This document shows positions 1 to 8,605 of a stretch of DNA of 64,000 nucleotides, in pieces. Position 1 is the first letter of the stretch, and each line of letters starts with the position of its first letter. The notes under the pieces were generated by a model that was not told the origin of the DNA, ran no database searches, and was given only the letters and a program-made list of their open reading frames with translations. A program made the position numbers and the translations under genes. Source of the DNA: Mycolicibacterium frederiksbergense (GTDB lineage: Bacteria > Actinomycetota > Actinomycetes > Mycobacteriales > Mycobacteriaceae); NCBI RefSeq assembly GCF_029893345.1, contig NZ_JARXVE010000002.1, positions 248,001 to 312,000 of the forward strand. Direction: 5' to 3'.

Positions 1-124
1 GGCGCTGTGCGCCCAGTTGCAGTGCAGCGACGAAGAGCAGCACAGCGGAACCTGCGATGCTGCCGAGCAGCGTCAGGCGCCCCCACCACGCACTGGCGGC
101 ACCGGACATTAGTTCACGCGCCAT
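1..124 (-). CDS. Membrane protein, N-terminal fragment (runs off window)
   Basis: Only the first ~41 codons are in the window; the gene continues to the left. Reading the minus strand from the ATG at 124 gives MARELMSGAASAWWGRL followed by a hydrophobic stretch (LLGSIAGSAVLLFVAALQL) that looks like a first transmembrane helix. A second ATG at 109 is an equally possible start. It is divergent from the DUF5134 gene, leaving about 170 bases with no other gene between them. I do not recognise the family from this fragment, so the function stays open. Confidence 0.5.
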   Translation of the reverse strand, partial: MARELMSGAASAWWGRLTLLGSIAGSAVLLFVAALQLGAQR

Positions 125-296
125 TGTCGAACCGGCCTTCCGCCGCGAAGACGATCTAGACGCGGCCATGCGATTCTACGACAACGCGTCGTAGTGCCGA
201 TCGGGTGCGGGAACTTTCCCGACTGCACCGCCGACCAAAGGAAGATGGCTGCGCCCGCTCGGCCGTCGACGACGACCTTCATAGACAGGACCTGGA

Positions 297-935
297 ATGA
301 TCGCCGATCTTGCGCTCCGCTGGGTAACAACGGTTTTGTTCGGATTGAGCGCGATCGAGTGCGCTTACGCGTTGACCCGCTCCCATGGCCGTTCGAGCGC
401 CGCGGTGGGCCACGCACTGCACTTGGTGATGGCCATCGCAATGCTGGTGATGGCCTGGCCGCGCGGGGCCGAGCTTCCGGCCCTGGGCCCGATGTACTTC
501 TTCCTGGCCGCCGCCGTGTGGTTTCTGGCCGGGTTGCTGAAATCCGACACGTCTGGAAGCCGTCTGGTCAACGGCTATCACACCGCCATGATGTTGGCGA
601 TGGCGTGGATGTATGCGGTCATGGACGGCAATGTGCTCACGCATCCCGAAGAGCCGATCGAGATGACCGGCCACGACATGCATGCCATGCAGGCGGCGGG
701 ACACCATGACGGCGGCACGGCGATGGCAATGGATCACTCGGCGATGCAGCCGCCTTGGGTTCCTGCCATCAACTGGCTGTTGACCATTGGTTTCGTGATC
801 GCCACCACCGTGTGGCTGTACCGCTACTTCGCGGCACGCCGGCGGTCAGGCGGGTCGTGGTTCTCGGATTTCGGCACGCTGTGCCGGGCGATGATGGCCG
901 CCGGTATGGCGATCATGTTCGGCGTCATGACGTAG
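297..935 (+). CDS. DUF5134 integral membrane protein, Met/His-rich loop
   Basis: A 212-residue polytopic membrane protein of the mycobacterial DUF5134 type. About six hydrophobic segments are visible: near residues 5-22, 36-52, 62-80, 94-108, 160-176 and 192-210. Between the fourth and fifth lies a soluble loop rich in Met and His (around residues 122-155: MTGHDMHAMQ, then HHDGG, then MAMDHSAM). This composition is typical of copper- or other soft-metal-binding segments, but a metal role is only inference. The family has no established function. It faces an anti-sigma-like gene convergently, 4 bases apart. Confidence 0.75.
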   Translation: MIADLALRWVTTVLFGLSAIECAYALTRSHGRSSAAVGHALHLVMAIAMLVMAWPRGAELPALGPMYFFLAAAVWFLAGLLKSDTSGSRLVNGYHTAMMLAMAWMYAVMDGNVLTHPEEPIEMTGHDMHAMQAAGHHDGGTAMAMDHSAMQPPWVPAINWLLTIGFVIATTVWLYRYFAARRRSGGSWFSDFGTLCRAMMAAGMAIMFGVMT

Positions 936-939
936 CGGC

Positions 940-1647
940 TCAGGCGGCAGGATCATCGGCTGCGCGGAGGTGGCGACGGTTGGGCGTGGTCGTGCCCGAT
1001 TCGTCGCCGTCACCACGTGCCTTGGGGGACGGGTCGCGCGGGCGGGCCGCGCGCGACGCCAGGATCGACACGATCGCGGCCAACGCCACCGGCAGATGGC
1101 TCAGTACGCGGACGGCGGTTACCTGCCCCGCGAGTGCATCCGACACCACGTAATAAGCCAGGAATCCGCAGTAGGCCACCAGCACACAAGCCAGACCCGG
1201 CGCGATGCGAGGCCGGAACGCCATCGCAATCGTGGCGATTCCCAGCGCGGCCGACCACGCCGTGGACTCGTTCAGCAAGTGTGCTCCGCTGGCCGACCCG
1301 TGGTGTGCGGCAACCATCCCGAAGTCCATGCCCACCGCTTGGGCGACCGCCAGAGCAACCTGGACTAGGCCGATGACCACGATTGTGATGGTCAGCACAC
1401 GCCGGCTGAAGCAGCGCCGCAGTCCGCTCAGAACACTTCTGCTGTGGTTTGTGCGCGCACCCGCAGCGCCGATCAGTCCGACATCGGACAGCCCGCGCAG
1501 TTGCAGAGCGAGAACTTCGGCCCGGTCGTACCAGGTGGCGCATTCTCGGCACACCCGCAGATGCTCGTCAACGCGCGCGGAGGGAACCGGCTCCCGCTCC
1601 CCGTCCAGGCGCGCCGAAAGCGCCTCCCGTGCCACCACGCAGTCCAC
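940..1647 (-). CDS. Zinc-finger (zf-HC2) anti-sigma-like membrane protein
   Basis: From a GTG at 1647 (VDCVVAREALSARLDGE) the protein has 235 residues. The N-terminus carries the HxxxCxxC signature (HLRVCRECATWY) of the zinc-binding anti-sigma domain that sequesters ECF sigma factors. Four or so transmembrane helices follow (for example LTITIVVIGLVQVALAV), then a basic cytoplasmic tail. The GTG start has a GGAAGAA Shine-Dalgarno 7-8 bases upstream; a longer frame starts at 1716 but would overlap prpR by 4 bases. No sigma factor gene is adjacent, so its partner is elsewhere or it acts in another way. Confidence 0.7.
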   Translation of the reverse strand: MDCVVAREALSARLDGEREPVPSARVDEHLRVCRECATWYDRAEVLALQLRGLSDVGLIGAAGARTNHSRSVLSGLRRCFSRRVLTITIVVIGLVQVALAVAQAVGMDFGMVAAHHGSASGAHLLNESTAWSAALGIATIAMAFRPRIAPGLACVLVAYCGFLAYYVVSDALAGQVTAVRVLSHLPVALAAIVSILASRAARPRDPSPKARGDGDESGTTTPNRRHLRAADDPAA

Positions 1648-1712
1648 TCGTTCATTCTTCCGTATCGCCTTCGCGGATGGCACGCCTACTCGTGCCGATG
1701 CGGCGCGGCCGT

Positions 1713-3122
1713 TCACACCGTCGGCGAATACGGCAGGTTACTGCTGGTCTGCGGGTCCACATGGACCGGTCTGCCGACGTACGGAAACGCCCGTTGCGGG
1801 CAGGCCGGTCGATCGCAGATCCGGCAACCCGCTCCGATGGGCACCGTGGCTTCGGGATCGCTGAGATCGATCCCCACCGAGTACACCAACTTTTCGGCGT
1901 GACTCAGGTCGCAGCCGAGTCCGATGGCGAAACTCTTTGGCGTACCCAGGTACCGGCTCGGCGCGGAGGTGGAGGTCTTCGCGATCCAGAAATAGCTGCG
2001 GCCGTCGGGCATCTGGGCCACCTGGGTGAGGAACTCCCCGGGGCGGGAAAATGCGTGGTGCACCACCCAGAGTGGGCAGTTCCCGCCCACTCGGGAGAAG
2101 TGAAAAGCCGTGGCGGACTGGCGCTTCGATATGTTGCCCGCACTGTCGGTGCGGACAAAGATGAACGGGACGCCGCGCGCATCCGGCCGTTGCAATGTCG
2201 ACAGCCGATGGCAGATGGTCTCGAATCCCATCTCGAAGCGCCGAGCCAGCTGATCGATGTCGTACCGCAATTCTTCGGCGGCGGACAGGAACATCCGGTA
2301 GGGGAGAAGCAGCGCCCCGGCGAAGTAGTTGGCCAGCCCGATACGGGCCACATCCTTTGCCTCTGCGCTCAATTGGTCGTCGGTGGCGACGATGGTGCTG
2401 ATCAGTTCGGAGTGCATCAACAGCGCGATCTGGGTGGCGAGCTGAAACGCGCGTTGGCCGGGCAGCAGCCACCGCGCCACGTGCAGCGTTCCGGCCTCGG
2501 GTTGATACCGGCGTTTCACGCTGGAACCCAGTACATCTCCGTCGTCCACGATCACCGAGATGCCGAACTCCGTGGACAGCAGGTCGGCCAATTGCCGGTC
2601 GAGCCCTCCGATCTGCAACCGGTGGCGGGCGAAGAGATCCTCGGCGGCGCGGTCGAGCGCATCGACGTAATTGCGGCGGTCGTAGAAGAAGTCGCGTACT
2701 TCCTCGAACGGCATCGGCTGTTGAGTACCCGCCTGGGCGGCCAGGTTGGCCCGACCGTGCACGGCCTCCAGCTCCGCGGTGGCGTCGTGCAGCCGGCGGT
2801 GCAGGCTCACCATGGTCTGACCGACCTCGGGCATGCGGGCGACGAGCTCCTCGATCTGCGCCGTGGTGGCCGGACTGTCGGCCAGAATCTCGCGCAAGTC
2901 GGATACCAGCCGGGCATCGGCGTCCGGGGCGAAGTACTGGGTCGGCAGATCGAAGCGATCGGACAGGGCCAACAACACCGGGACGGTGATCGGTCGCTGG
3001 TCGTTCTCGAGTTGATTGACGTAGCTGGTCGACAGCCCCAGCGCACGCGCCAGCGCGACCTGCGTCAGGCCGTTCTCGTCGCGAAGCCGCCTCAGGCGGG
3101 CACCGGCGAATGTCTTGGTCAC
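1713..3122 (-). CDS. prpR: PrpR/RamB-family transcriptional regulator of the methylcitrate locus
   Basis: 469 residues. Residues ~5-60 form an XRE-type helix-turn-helix (LRRLRDENGLTQVALARALG). The middle resembles the IrrE/DUF955 region of the short-chain fatty acyl regulator family, and the C-terminus has the cysteine motif CRICDRPAC that in mycobacterial PrpR proteins is associated with an Fe-S cluster. The family senses propionyl-CoA/acyl-CoA status and activates the methylcitrate cycle and glyoxylate shunt genes. It is divergent from prpD across a 120-base AT-rich region, as in other mycobacteria. The ATG at 3122 fits the start of the helix-turn-helix. Confidence 0.93.
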   Translation of the reverse strand: MTKTFAGARLRRLRDENGLTQVALARALGLSTSYVNQLENDQRPITVPVLLALSDRFDLPTQYFAPDADARLVSDLREILADSPATTAQIEELVARMPEVGQTMVSLHRRLHDATAELEAVHGRANLAAQAGTQQPMPFEEVRDFFYDRRNYVDALDRAAEDLFARHRLQIGGLDRQLADLLSTEFGISVIVDDGDVLGSSVKRRYQPEAGTLHVARWLLPGQRAFQLATQIALLMHSELISTIVATDDQLSAEAKDVARIGLANYFAGALLLPYRMFLSAAEELRYDIDQLARRFEMGFETICHRLSTLQRPDARGVPFIFVRTDSAGNISKRQSATAFHFSRVGGNCPLWVVHHAFSRPGEFLTQVAQMPDGRSYFWIAKTSTSAPSRYLGTPKSFAIGLGCDLSHAEKLVYSVGIDLSDPEATVPIGAGCRICDRPACPQRAFPYVGRPVHVDPQTSSNLPYSPTV

Positions 3123-3242
3123 CGGTGGTGAGCCTACCCCGATCGAGTTTCACAACATTCGCAAAAACGGTGATCAAAGGACACAAAAATACGCATTTAC
3201 AGGCGGTTCCGCTGGTGATCGAACCTGCGTACCGTGCGGAAC
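3123..3242. promoter_or_regulatory. Divergent prpR/prpD promoter region with PrpR-box-like site
   Basis: This is the most AT-rich stretch of the first 7 kb. It contains ATTCGCAAAA (3157-3166), one base from the TTTGCAAA core reported for PrpR/RamB operators, plus further A-rich runs (ACACAAAAATACGC near 3181). The close divergent genes and the match make it the likely PrpR-controlled promoter. No clear Shine-Dalgarno precedes prpD, so a leaderless transcript is possible. Confidence 0.5.
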
Positions 3243-4748
3243 ATGCTTGAACATGACGTCAAAACACGGCGCAGCGCCGAGGCCTTCCCGCGCACCGAGC
3301 ACCTGGCTTGGAAGATCGCCGAGATCGCCGCCGACCCGGTGCCGGTAGCGCCCGAGACCGAGGCGATGGTGATCAACCGCATCATTGACAACGCGGCAGT
3401 GTCGGCGGCCTCGGTGATTCGCCGGCCGGTGACCGTCGCCCGCGCGCAGGCGCTCGCGCACAAGACGCGTCAGGGTGCGGCCGTGTTCGGCGTGGACGGC
3501 ACGGTCTCCGCCGAATGGGCCGCATGGGCCAACGGGGTGGCGGTGCGGGAACTGGATTTCCACGACACCTTCCTGGCCGCCGAGTACTCGCACCCAGGGG
3601 ACAACATCCCGGCGCTGGTCGCGGTGGCCCAGCAGCTGGGAGTGCGTGGTGCCGACCTGATCCGCGGACTCGCCACCGCCTACGAAGTGCAGATCGATCT
3701 GGTCAAGGGAATCTGCCTGCACCAGCACAAGATCGACCATGTCGCTCACCTGGGGCCGTCGGTGGCCGCCGGGCTCGGCACCATGCTGCGCCTGGATCCC
3801 GAGACCATCTACGCCGCCATCGGTCAGGCCCTGCACCTGACCACCGCGACCCGGCAGTCGCGTAAGGGGCTGATCTCCAGCTGGAAGGCGTTCGCCCCGG
3901 CCTGGGCGGGCAAGGTCGGGATCGAGGCGGTCGACCGCGCGATGCGTGGTGAGGGTTCACCGGCTCCGATCTGGGAAGGCGAGGACGGCGTGATCGCCTG
4001 GATGCTCGCCGGTCCCGAGCACACCTACCGGGTGCCGCTGCCCGCCCCGGGCGAACCCAAGCGGGCCATCCTGGACAGCTACACCAAGGAGCATTCGGCC
4101 GAGTACCAGAGCCAGGCCCCGATCGACCTGGCCCGACGGATGCGCGAGCGCATCGGGGATCTGGACCAGATCGCCTCGATCGTGCTGCACACCAGCCACC
4201 ACACCCACGTCGTGATCGGCACGGGCTCAAACGATCCGCAGAAGTTCGATCCCGACGCCTCGCGCGAAACTCTGGATCACTCGGTGATGTACATCTTCGC
4301 CGTCGCGCTGCAGGACGGCGCCTGGCACCACGAGCGGTCCTATGCGCCCGAGCGGGCGCACCGACCCGACACCATCGAGCTGTGGGACAAGATCTCCACG
4401 GTCGAGGATCCGGAGTGGACGCGGCGTTACCACTCGACCGATCCGGCGGAGAAGGCGTTCGGCGCCAAGGCCGTGGTCACCCTGAAGAGTGGCGAGACCA
4501 TCGTCGACGAACTCGCTGTCGCCGATGCTCATCCGCTCGGTGCGCGGCCGTTCGAACGTGAGCAGTACGTGGCCAAATTCGCCGAGCTGGCCGACGGCGT
4601 TGTGGAAACCGAAGAGCAGGAACGCTTCCTGGCCGTGGTCGACGATGTGGCCAACATCAAGCCGGGTGGACTGGGAGCACTCAACGTCCGTGTCGTCCAG
4701 CGGGTGCTGGACAAGGCTCCGACCGTGCCCTCGGGGATTTTCCGATGA
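3243..4748 (+). CDS. prpD: 2-Methylcitrate dehydratase PrpD
   Basis: 501 residues of the MmgE/PrpD family, which dehydrates 2-methylcitrate to 2-methyl-cis-aconitate in propionyl-CoA catabolism. Recognisable parts are the N-terminal [19 protein letters not shown] block and the central segment with [15 protein letters not shown] and [15 protein letters not shown] prefer the ATG at 3243 ([11 protein letters not shown]), which matches the usual short N-terminus; an in-frame GTG lies 9 bases upstream. First gene of prpD-prpB-prpC; its stop TGA is embedded in ATGA with the start of a mini-ORF. Confidence 0.95.
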   Translation: MLEHDVKTRRSAEAFPRTEHLAWKIAEIAADPVPVAPETEAMVINRIIDNAAVSAASVIRRPVTVARAQALAHKTRQGAAVFGVDGTVSAEWAAWANGVAVRELDFHDTFLAAEYSHPGDNIPALVAVAQQLGVRGADLIRGLATAYEVQIDLVKGICLHQHKIDHVAHLGPSVAAGLGTMLRLDPETIYAAIGQALHLTTATRQSRKGLISSWKAFAPAWAGKVGIEAVDRAMRGEGSPAPIWEGEDGVIAWMLAGPEHTYRVPLPAPGEPKRAILDSYTKEHSAEYQSQAPIDLARRMRERIGDLDQIASIVLHTSHHTHVVIGTGSNDPQKFDPDASRETLDHSVMYIFAVALQDGAWHHERSYAPERAHRPDTIELWDKISTVEDPEWTRRYHSTDPAEKAFGAKAVVTLKSGETIVDELAVADAHPLGARPFEREQYVAKFAELADGVVETEEQERFLAVVDDVANIKPGGLGALNVRVVQRVLDKAPTVPSGIFR

Positions 4749-4798
4749 GCGCTCGCGCGAAGAGAGGACAGCACCGATGAGCGCTTGCGCGAAGAGAG
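4742..4798 (+). repeat. 25-bp direct repeat, two copies, at the prpD/prpB junction
   Basis: Two copies of a 25-base unit (CCGATGAGCGCTCGCGCGAA plus GAGAG) lie at 4742-4766 and 4774-4798, period 32, with a single C/T difference. Each unit contains an ATGA start/stop overlap and a purine-rich Shine-Dalgarno-like tract (GAAGAGAG). The duplication therefore repeats a translation re-initiation module. Confidence 0.85.
4745..4780 (+). CDS. Possible 11-codon mini-ORF 1 ([11 protein letters not shown])
   Basis: ATG overlaps the prpD stop as ATGA and the frame runs 11 codons to a TGA that again overlaps the next ATG. The peptide is very basic. It may be only a coupling device that passes ribosomes from prpD to prpB, created by the 25-bp repeat. 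Translation is unproven. Confidence 0.3.
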   Translation: MSARAKRGQHR

Positions 4799-4812
4799 AG
4801 GGTTTGCGATGA
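4777..4812 (+). CDS. Possible 11-codon mini-ORF 2 ([11 protein letters not shown])
   Basis: Second copy of the duplicated mini-ORF, coupled by ATGA to mini-ORF 1 and, at its own stop, by ATGA to the prpB start at 4809. Sequence is near identical to the first copy over the first seven codons. Product may be incidental to coupling. Confidence 0.3.
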   Translation: MSACAKREGLR

Positions 4813-5726
4813 GTGGGTTGCTCGGTTCTGCCACCTCTGCATCGGAGAAGCGGCGAAAGTTCCGCCGCGGATTGGAGTCCGGTCGGCTCTTGCGTCTTCC
4901 GGGTGCGTTCTCCCCGCTGGTCGCCAAGCTCATTGCCGAGATCGGCTTCGACGGTGTCTATGTCTCGGGCGCGGTGCTGTCTGCCGATCTCGGCCTGCCG
5001 GACATCGGGTTGACGACGCTGACAGAAGTGGCGGTACGCGGCACCCAGATCGCCTCGGCCACAGACCTTCCGACGCTGATCGATGCCGATACCGGGTTCG
5101 GCGAACCGATGAGCGCGGCCCGTACCGTCACGTTGCTCGAAGACGCGGGGTTGGCCGGGCTTCACCTCGAAGACCAGGTGAATCCGAAACGGTGCGGGCA
5201 TCTCGACGGGAAGGTGGTGGTGGAGACTGCCGAGATGGTCAAGCGGCTGCGCGCTGCCGTCTCGGCCCGTCGTGATCCGAATTTCGTCATCTGCGCCCGT
5301 ACCGATGCCGCGGGGATCGAGGGGATTCCCGCGGCGATCGAGCGGGCCAAGGCCTACGCCGATGCCGGTGCGGATCTGATTTTCACCGAGGCGCTGAACA
5401 CTCCGGCGGATTTCGAACAGTTCCGGGAAGCGGTCGATGTTCCGCTGTTGGCCAATATGACCGAGTTCGGCAAGTCCGAACTGCTTACGACCCAGCAGTT
5501 GTCCGAGATCGGCTACAACGTGGTGATCTACCCGGTGACCACCCTGCGTCTGGCCATGCATGCCACCGAGCTCGGCCTGCGCGAAATTGCCGCGGCAGGA
5601 ACACAATCCGGTCTTCTCGATCAGATGCAGCACCGCAGCCGGTTGTACGAGCTGCTGCGTTACAACGACTACAACCAGTTCGACTCGGATATCTACAATT
5701 TTTCGCTGCAAGGGGCGACGCAATGA
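4809..5726 (+). CDS. prpB: 2-Methylisocitrate lyase PrpB
   Basis: 305 residues, isocitrate lyase/PEP mutase superfamily TIM barrel. It cleaves 2-methylisocitrate to pyruvate and succinate. The active-site motif KRCGH is at residues ~127-131 (catalytic Cys ~129), with Mg2+-binding DADTGFG near 92-98 and LEDQ near 120. The ATG at 4809 has a GAGAGAGGG Shine-Dalgarno 6 bases upstream; a start at 4785 would only add repeat-derived residues. It overlaps prpC by 4 bases, so the three genes are translationally linked. Confidence 0.95.
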   Translation: MSGLLGSATSASEKRRKFRRGLESGRLLRLPGAFSPLVAKLIAEIGFDGVYVSGAVLSADLGLPDIGLTTLTEVAVRGTQIASATDLPTLIDADTGFGEPMSAARTVTLLEDAGLAGLHLEDQVNPKRCGHLDGKVVVETAEMVKRLRAAVSARRDPNFVICARTDAAGIEGIPAAIERAKAYADAGADLIFTEALNTPADFEQFREAVDVPLLANMTEFGKSELLTTQQLSEIGYNVVIYPVTTLRLAMHATELGLREIAAAGTQSGLLDQMQHRSRLYELLRYNDYNQFDSDIYNFSLQGATQ

Positions 5727-6856
5727 CCGTTACCGCGAACGACACGGCCAAGCCGAGTATCCACAAGGGCCTGGCCGGTGTGGTGGTCGACACCACCGCT
5801 ATCTCCAAGGTGGTGCCCGAGACCAACACATTGACCTACCGCGGTTATCCGGTTCAGGACCTGGCCGCACAATGCAGCTTCGAGCAGGTCGCCTACCTGC
5901 TCTGGCACGGCGAACTGCCGACCGACCAGGAACTCGCCCTGTTCACCCAGCGCGAGCGGGCCTCCCGGCGCATCGACCGATCGATGCAGTCGCTGCTGGC
6001 CAAGCTGCCGGACAATTGCCATCCGATGGATGTGGTGCGTACCGCGATCAGCTACCTGGGCGCCGAGGATCCGGAAGAGGACGACAGCAGTCCGGCGGCC
6101 AATATGGCCAAGGCCCTGCGGATGTATGCCGTCCTGCCCACCATCGTCGCCGCCGACATGCGCCGCCGTCGGGGTCTTGAACCCATCGCGCCGCACAGCC
6201 ACATGGGCTACTCGGAGAACTTCCTGAACATGTGCTTCGGTGAGGTTCCGGAACCCGCCGTGGTCAAGGCATTTGAGCAGTCGATGGTGCTCTATGCCGA
6301 GCACAGCTTCAACGCGTCCACCTTCGCCGCCCGGGTGGTCACTTCGACACAGTCCGACATCTACAGTGCGGTCACCGCGGCCATCGGCGCCTTGAAGGGT
6401 TCGCTGCACGGCGGGGCCAACGAAGCCGTCATGCATGACATGCTCGAGATCGGTTCAGCCGACCGCGCCGCGGAATGGTTGCACGGCAAGCTGTCGCGCA
6501 AGGACAAGGTGATGGGATTCGGCCACCGGGTCTACAAAAACGGAGACTCCCGGGTGCCGACCATGAAGGCGGCGCTGGCCAGTGTGGCCGAGGTGCGGGA
6601 CGGACAGCGCTGGCTGGACGTCTACAACGTATTGGAGAGCGCCATGTTCGCGGCCACCAAGATCAAGCCGAACCTGGACTTTCCGACCGGCCCCGCCTAC
6701 TACCTCATGGGTTTCGACATCCCGTGCTTCACACCGATCTTCGTGATGAGCCGGATCACCGGCTGGACCGCCCACATCATGGAGCAGGCCGCGTCGAACG
6801 CTCTCATTCGGCCGCTCAGTGACTACAGCGGACATCCGCAACGCGCGATCTCGTGA
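5723..6856 (+). CDS. prpC: 2-Methylcitrate synthase (type II citrate synthase family)
   Basis: 377 residues. It condenses propionyl-CoA with oxaloacetate, the entry step of the methylcitrate cycle. Citrate-synthase signatures are present: GSLHGGANEAVM and FGHRVYKNGDSRVP with the active-site His, and a conserved Asp in NLDFPTGPAYY near the C-terminus. The N-terminal KGLAGVVVDTTAISKV and TYRGYPVQDLA blocks are typical of PrpC/GltA2-type enzymes. Last gene of the operon; the start overlaps the prpB stop (ATGA). Some dual citrate/methylcitrate activity is common in the family. Confidence 0.93.
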   Translation: MTVTANDTAKPSIHKGLAGVVVDTTAISKVVPETNTLTYRGYPVQDLAAQCSFEQVAYLLWHGELPTDQELALFTQRERASRRIDRSMQSLLAKLPDNCHPMDVVRTAISYLGAEDPEEDDSSPAANMAKALRMYAVLPTIVAADMRRRRGLEPIAPHSHMGYSENFLNMCFGEVPEPAVVKAFEQSMVLYAEHSFNASTFAARVVTSTQSDIYSAVTAAIGALKGSLHGGANEAVMHDMLEIGSADRAAEWLHGKLSRKDKVMGFGHRVYKNGDSRVPTMKAALASVAEVRDGQRWLDVYNVLESAMFAATKIKPNLDFPTGPAYYLMGFDIPCFTPIFVMSRITGWTAHIMEQAASNALIRPLSDYSGHPQRAIS

Positions 6857-6986
6857 TTCACGTGTTCGTCACTCGGTCCGACGGCTAGGGTTATGCGCCC
6901 CGCGGATCGGTCGACAGCGCGCGATGAGTTCTGCGGTCCACCCGAGTCCAATCAACATCCATTGATGTCCGATCGGAAGTGAGCCC

Positions 6987-7631
6987 ATGTCCCAGCTGCT
7001 CAAGGTCCAAAACTTCAACGTCTCCAGCGACGGCTTCGGGGCCGGCGAGAACCAGAGCTTTGAGCGGCCGTTCGGCCACGCCGACCCGGCCGACATGTTC
7101 GCCTGGGCCGGCGCCACAGCCAGCTGGCCCATGCGGACCGAACCGGGCGGCAGCCGCGGTCTCGACGACTACCTCACCCGCGACTACGCCAACAACATCG
7201 GTGCGGAGATCATGGGCCGCAACAAGTTCAGCCCGTACCGCGGTCCGTGGGAAGACCATGACTGGCAGGGCTGGTGGGGCGATGAGCCGCCGTTTCGCAC
7301 CCCGGTCTTCGTGATGACCCACTATGAGCGACCGTCGTTGACCCTGTCGGACACCACATTCCACTTCGTCAACGCCGACCCGGCAACCGTACTGGCTCAG
7401 GCCCGGGAGGTCGCCCAGGGCAAGGACGTCCGGCTGGGCGGGGGAGCGACCACGATCCGGGAATTTCTCGATGCCGACCTGATCGACACCCTGCACGTCA
7501 CGGCGTCCCCGATTGAGCTGGGCAGCGGGTCGCGGCTGTGGGAGTCGCCCGAAGAGTTGGACGACCGATACCACCACGACATCGTGCCCAGGCCCAGCGG
7601 AGTGACCCACCACCTGTTCTGGCGGCGCTGA
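6987..7631 (+). CDS. Dihydrofolate reductase family (RibD C-terminal-like) protein
   Basis: 214 residues of the RibD_C/DHFR-like NADPH-dependent reductase fold. Visible features are an N-terminal strand and a W-rich loop (GRNKFSPYRGPWEDHDWQGW), the segment PVFVMTHYERPS, the nucleotide-binding-type GKDVRLGGGATTIREFL and the late DLIDTLHVTASPIELGSG. Such small reductases in actinobacteria are mostly uncharacterised; true folate or riboflavin roles are unlikely because dedicated genes normally exist elsewhere. ATG at 6987 preceded by GGAAGTGAG. It follows prpC by 130 bases, with no sign of shared transcription. Confidence 0.8.
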   Translation: MSQLLKVQNFNVSSDGFGAGENQSFERPFGHADPADMFAWAGATASWPMRTEPGGSRGLDDYLTRDYANNIGAEIMGRNKFSPYRGPWEDHDWQGWWGDEPPFRTPVFVMTHYERPSLTLSDTTFHFVNADPATVLAQAREVAQGKDVRLGGGATTIREFLDADLIDTLHVTASPIELGSGSRLWESPEELDDRYHHDIVPRPSGVTHHLFWRR

Positions 7632-7733
7632 GCGCGAACAGCGGCGATTTCCCGAAATGCCATCTGCCAATGGCGTGCTCCGAATACGCTTCGCTCGCCT
7701 ACACGGGCGTCAATATCAAGATCGGAGCTCTCC

Positions 7734-7925
7734 ATGGTTCGCGTATTCATCGCAGCAGCGGTATTAGGTGGTTTTGTCCTGGGCGGTGCGGCCACTGCCG
7801 CCGCCGACCCCTATTACAAGAACTGCACCGCCGCCCGACAGGCCGGCGCCGCCCCCATCCACCAGGGCGACCCTGGCTATGGATCACACCTGGACCGCGA
7901 CGGCGACGGTATCGCCTGCGAGTAA
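7734..7925 (+). CDS. Small secreted protein with excalibur Ca2+-binding domain
   Basis: 63 residues. An N-terminal signal peptide (VRVFIAAAVLGGFVLGGAATAAA, likely cut after AADA-like region before DPYYKNC) is followed by one excalibur domain: YKNCTAARQAGAAPI then the DRDGDGIACE calcium loop at the C-terminus. The domain is defined by a conserved DxDxDGxxCE and two Cys that likely form a disulfide. Extracellular or cell-wall location is expected. The gene is monocistronic and is followed at once by an intrinsic terminator. Confidence 0.88.
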   Translation: MVRVFIAAAVLGGFVLGGAATAAADPYYKNCTAARQAGAAPIHQGDPGYGSHLDRDGDGIACE

Positions 7926-7938
7926 CGCGCGAAGAAGC

Positions 7939-7977
7939 AATAGCCCCGAGCCCGATCAGGGCCGGGGCTATTCTTTT
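7939..7977 (+). terminator. Intrinsic terminator after the excalibur gene
   Basis: Stem AATAGCCCCG (7939-7948) pairs with CGGGGCTATT (7963-7972), followed by CTTTT. It also faces the convergent tetR gene and may act in both directions. Confidence 0.85.
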
Positions 7978-7998
7978 GCCTCGTCGAAGCCGGGCAGG

Positions 7999-8565
7999 TC
8001 AGTCCCGGATGCGCACTCCGCGCTCAAAGGTGCGGATGACGGCGGGTGCGGCGGCGTGTCGCGGCATCAGGCCGTCCTTGGAATCCTGGCAGGCCCACTT
8101 GACCAGGCCGTAGAGCGAGTGTTCGATCCACACCGAGCTCGACTCGGGGTCGAACACGCCCTCGGCCTGGCCGCGTTCGATCAGCCGAGTCAAATAGGTG
8201 TTGTCGGGCACGGCCTCGGGCGGCAGGCCGCGCAGCACCGTGGGATCGTCGAACAGGAACAGGATCCGGTTGCCGACCGAGATCATCGCGTTGATCACGC
8301 GCCGCATGGCGTCGATCGCGCCGCCGTCGTCGGGTGCGGCGGCAGCCACCGCTTCGGTGACGACCTGGACCGAGTCCACGATGGTCGCGTTGATCAGGCT
8401 CTCCCGGTCGGGAAAGTAGCGGTGCACGGTGGTACGACCGACCCCGGCGGCCTTGGCGATGTCGGGAAGGGTCGAGGTCCGGTCGTCGGCCAGGACCGCG
8501 GCGGCTGCCTCGATGATCGCGCCGCGGGTGCGCGCCTGGGTGGCCGAGAGCTCGGCTGTACTCAT
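7999..8565 (-). CDS. TetR-family regulator, last gene of the mmpS-mmpL operon
   Basis: 188 residues. The N-terminal helix-turn-helix covers roughly residues 12-58 (IIEAAAAVLADD, then DIAKAAGVGRTTVHRYFPDRESL, the classic TetR recognition helix). The C-terminal part is a helical ligand domain. It begins 40 bases after the mmpL stop on the same strand, so it is probably co-transcribed and may autoregulate the exporter. Imperfect GGAA/TTCC inverted repeats upstream of mmpS (12004-12028) are candidate operators, but the link is inference. Confidence 0.85.
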   Translation of the reverse strand: MSTAELSATQARTRGAIIEAAAAVLADDRTSTLPDIAKAAGVGRTTVHRYFPDRESLINATIVDSVQVVTEAVAAAAPDDGGAIDAMRRVINAMISVGNRILFLFDDPTVLRGLPPEAVPDNTYLTRLIERGQAEGVFDPESSSVWIEHSLYGLVKWACQDSKDGLMPRHAAAPAVIRTFERGVRIRD

Positions 8566-8605
8566 GCGCCGATGATAGCGACGGGGTGTCCCAGCGAACC
8601 GTCGA

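Noticed and set aside
1449..3131. 560-codon plus-strand open frame opposite prpR
   Set aside because: Antisense to a well-recognised regulator, with no domains.
4227..5723. 498-codon minus-strand open frame opposite prpD/prpB
   Set aside because: Shadow of the prp genes, which have definite active-site motifs.
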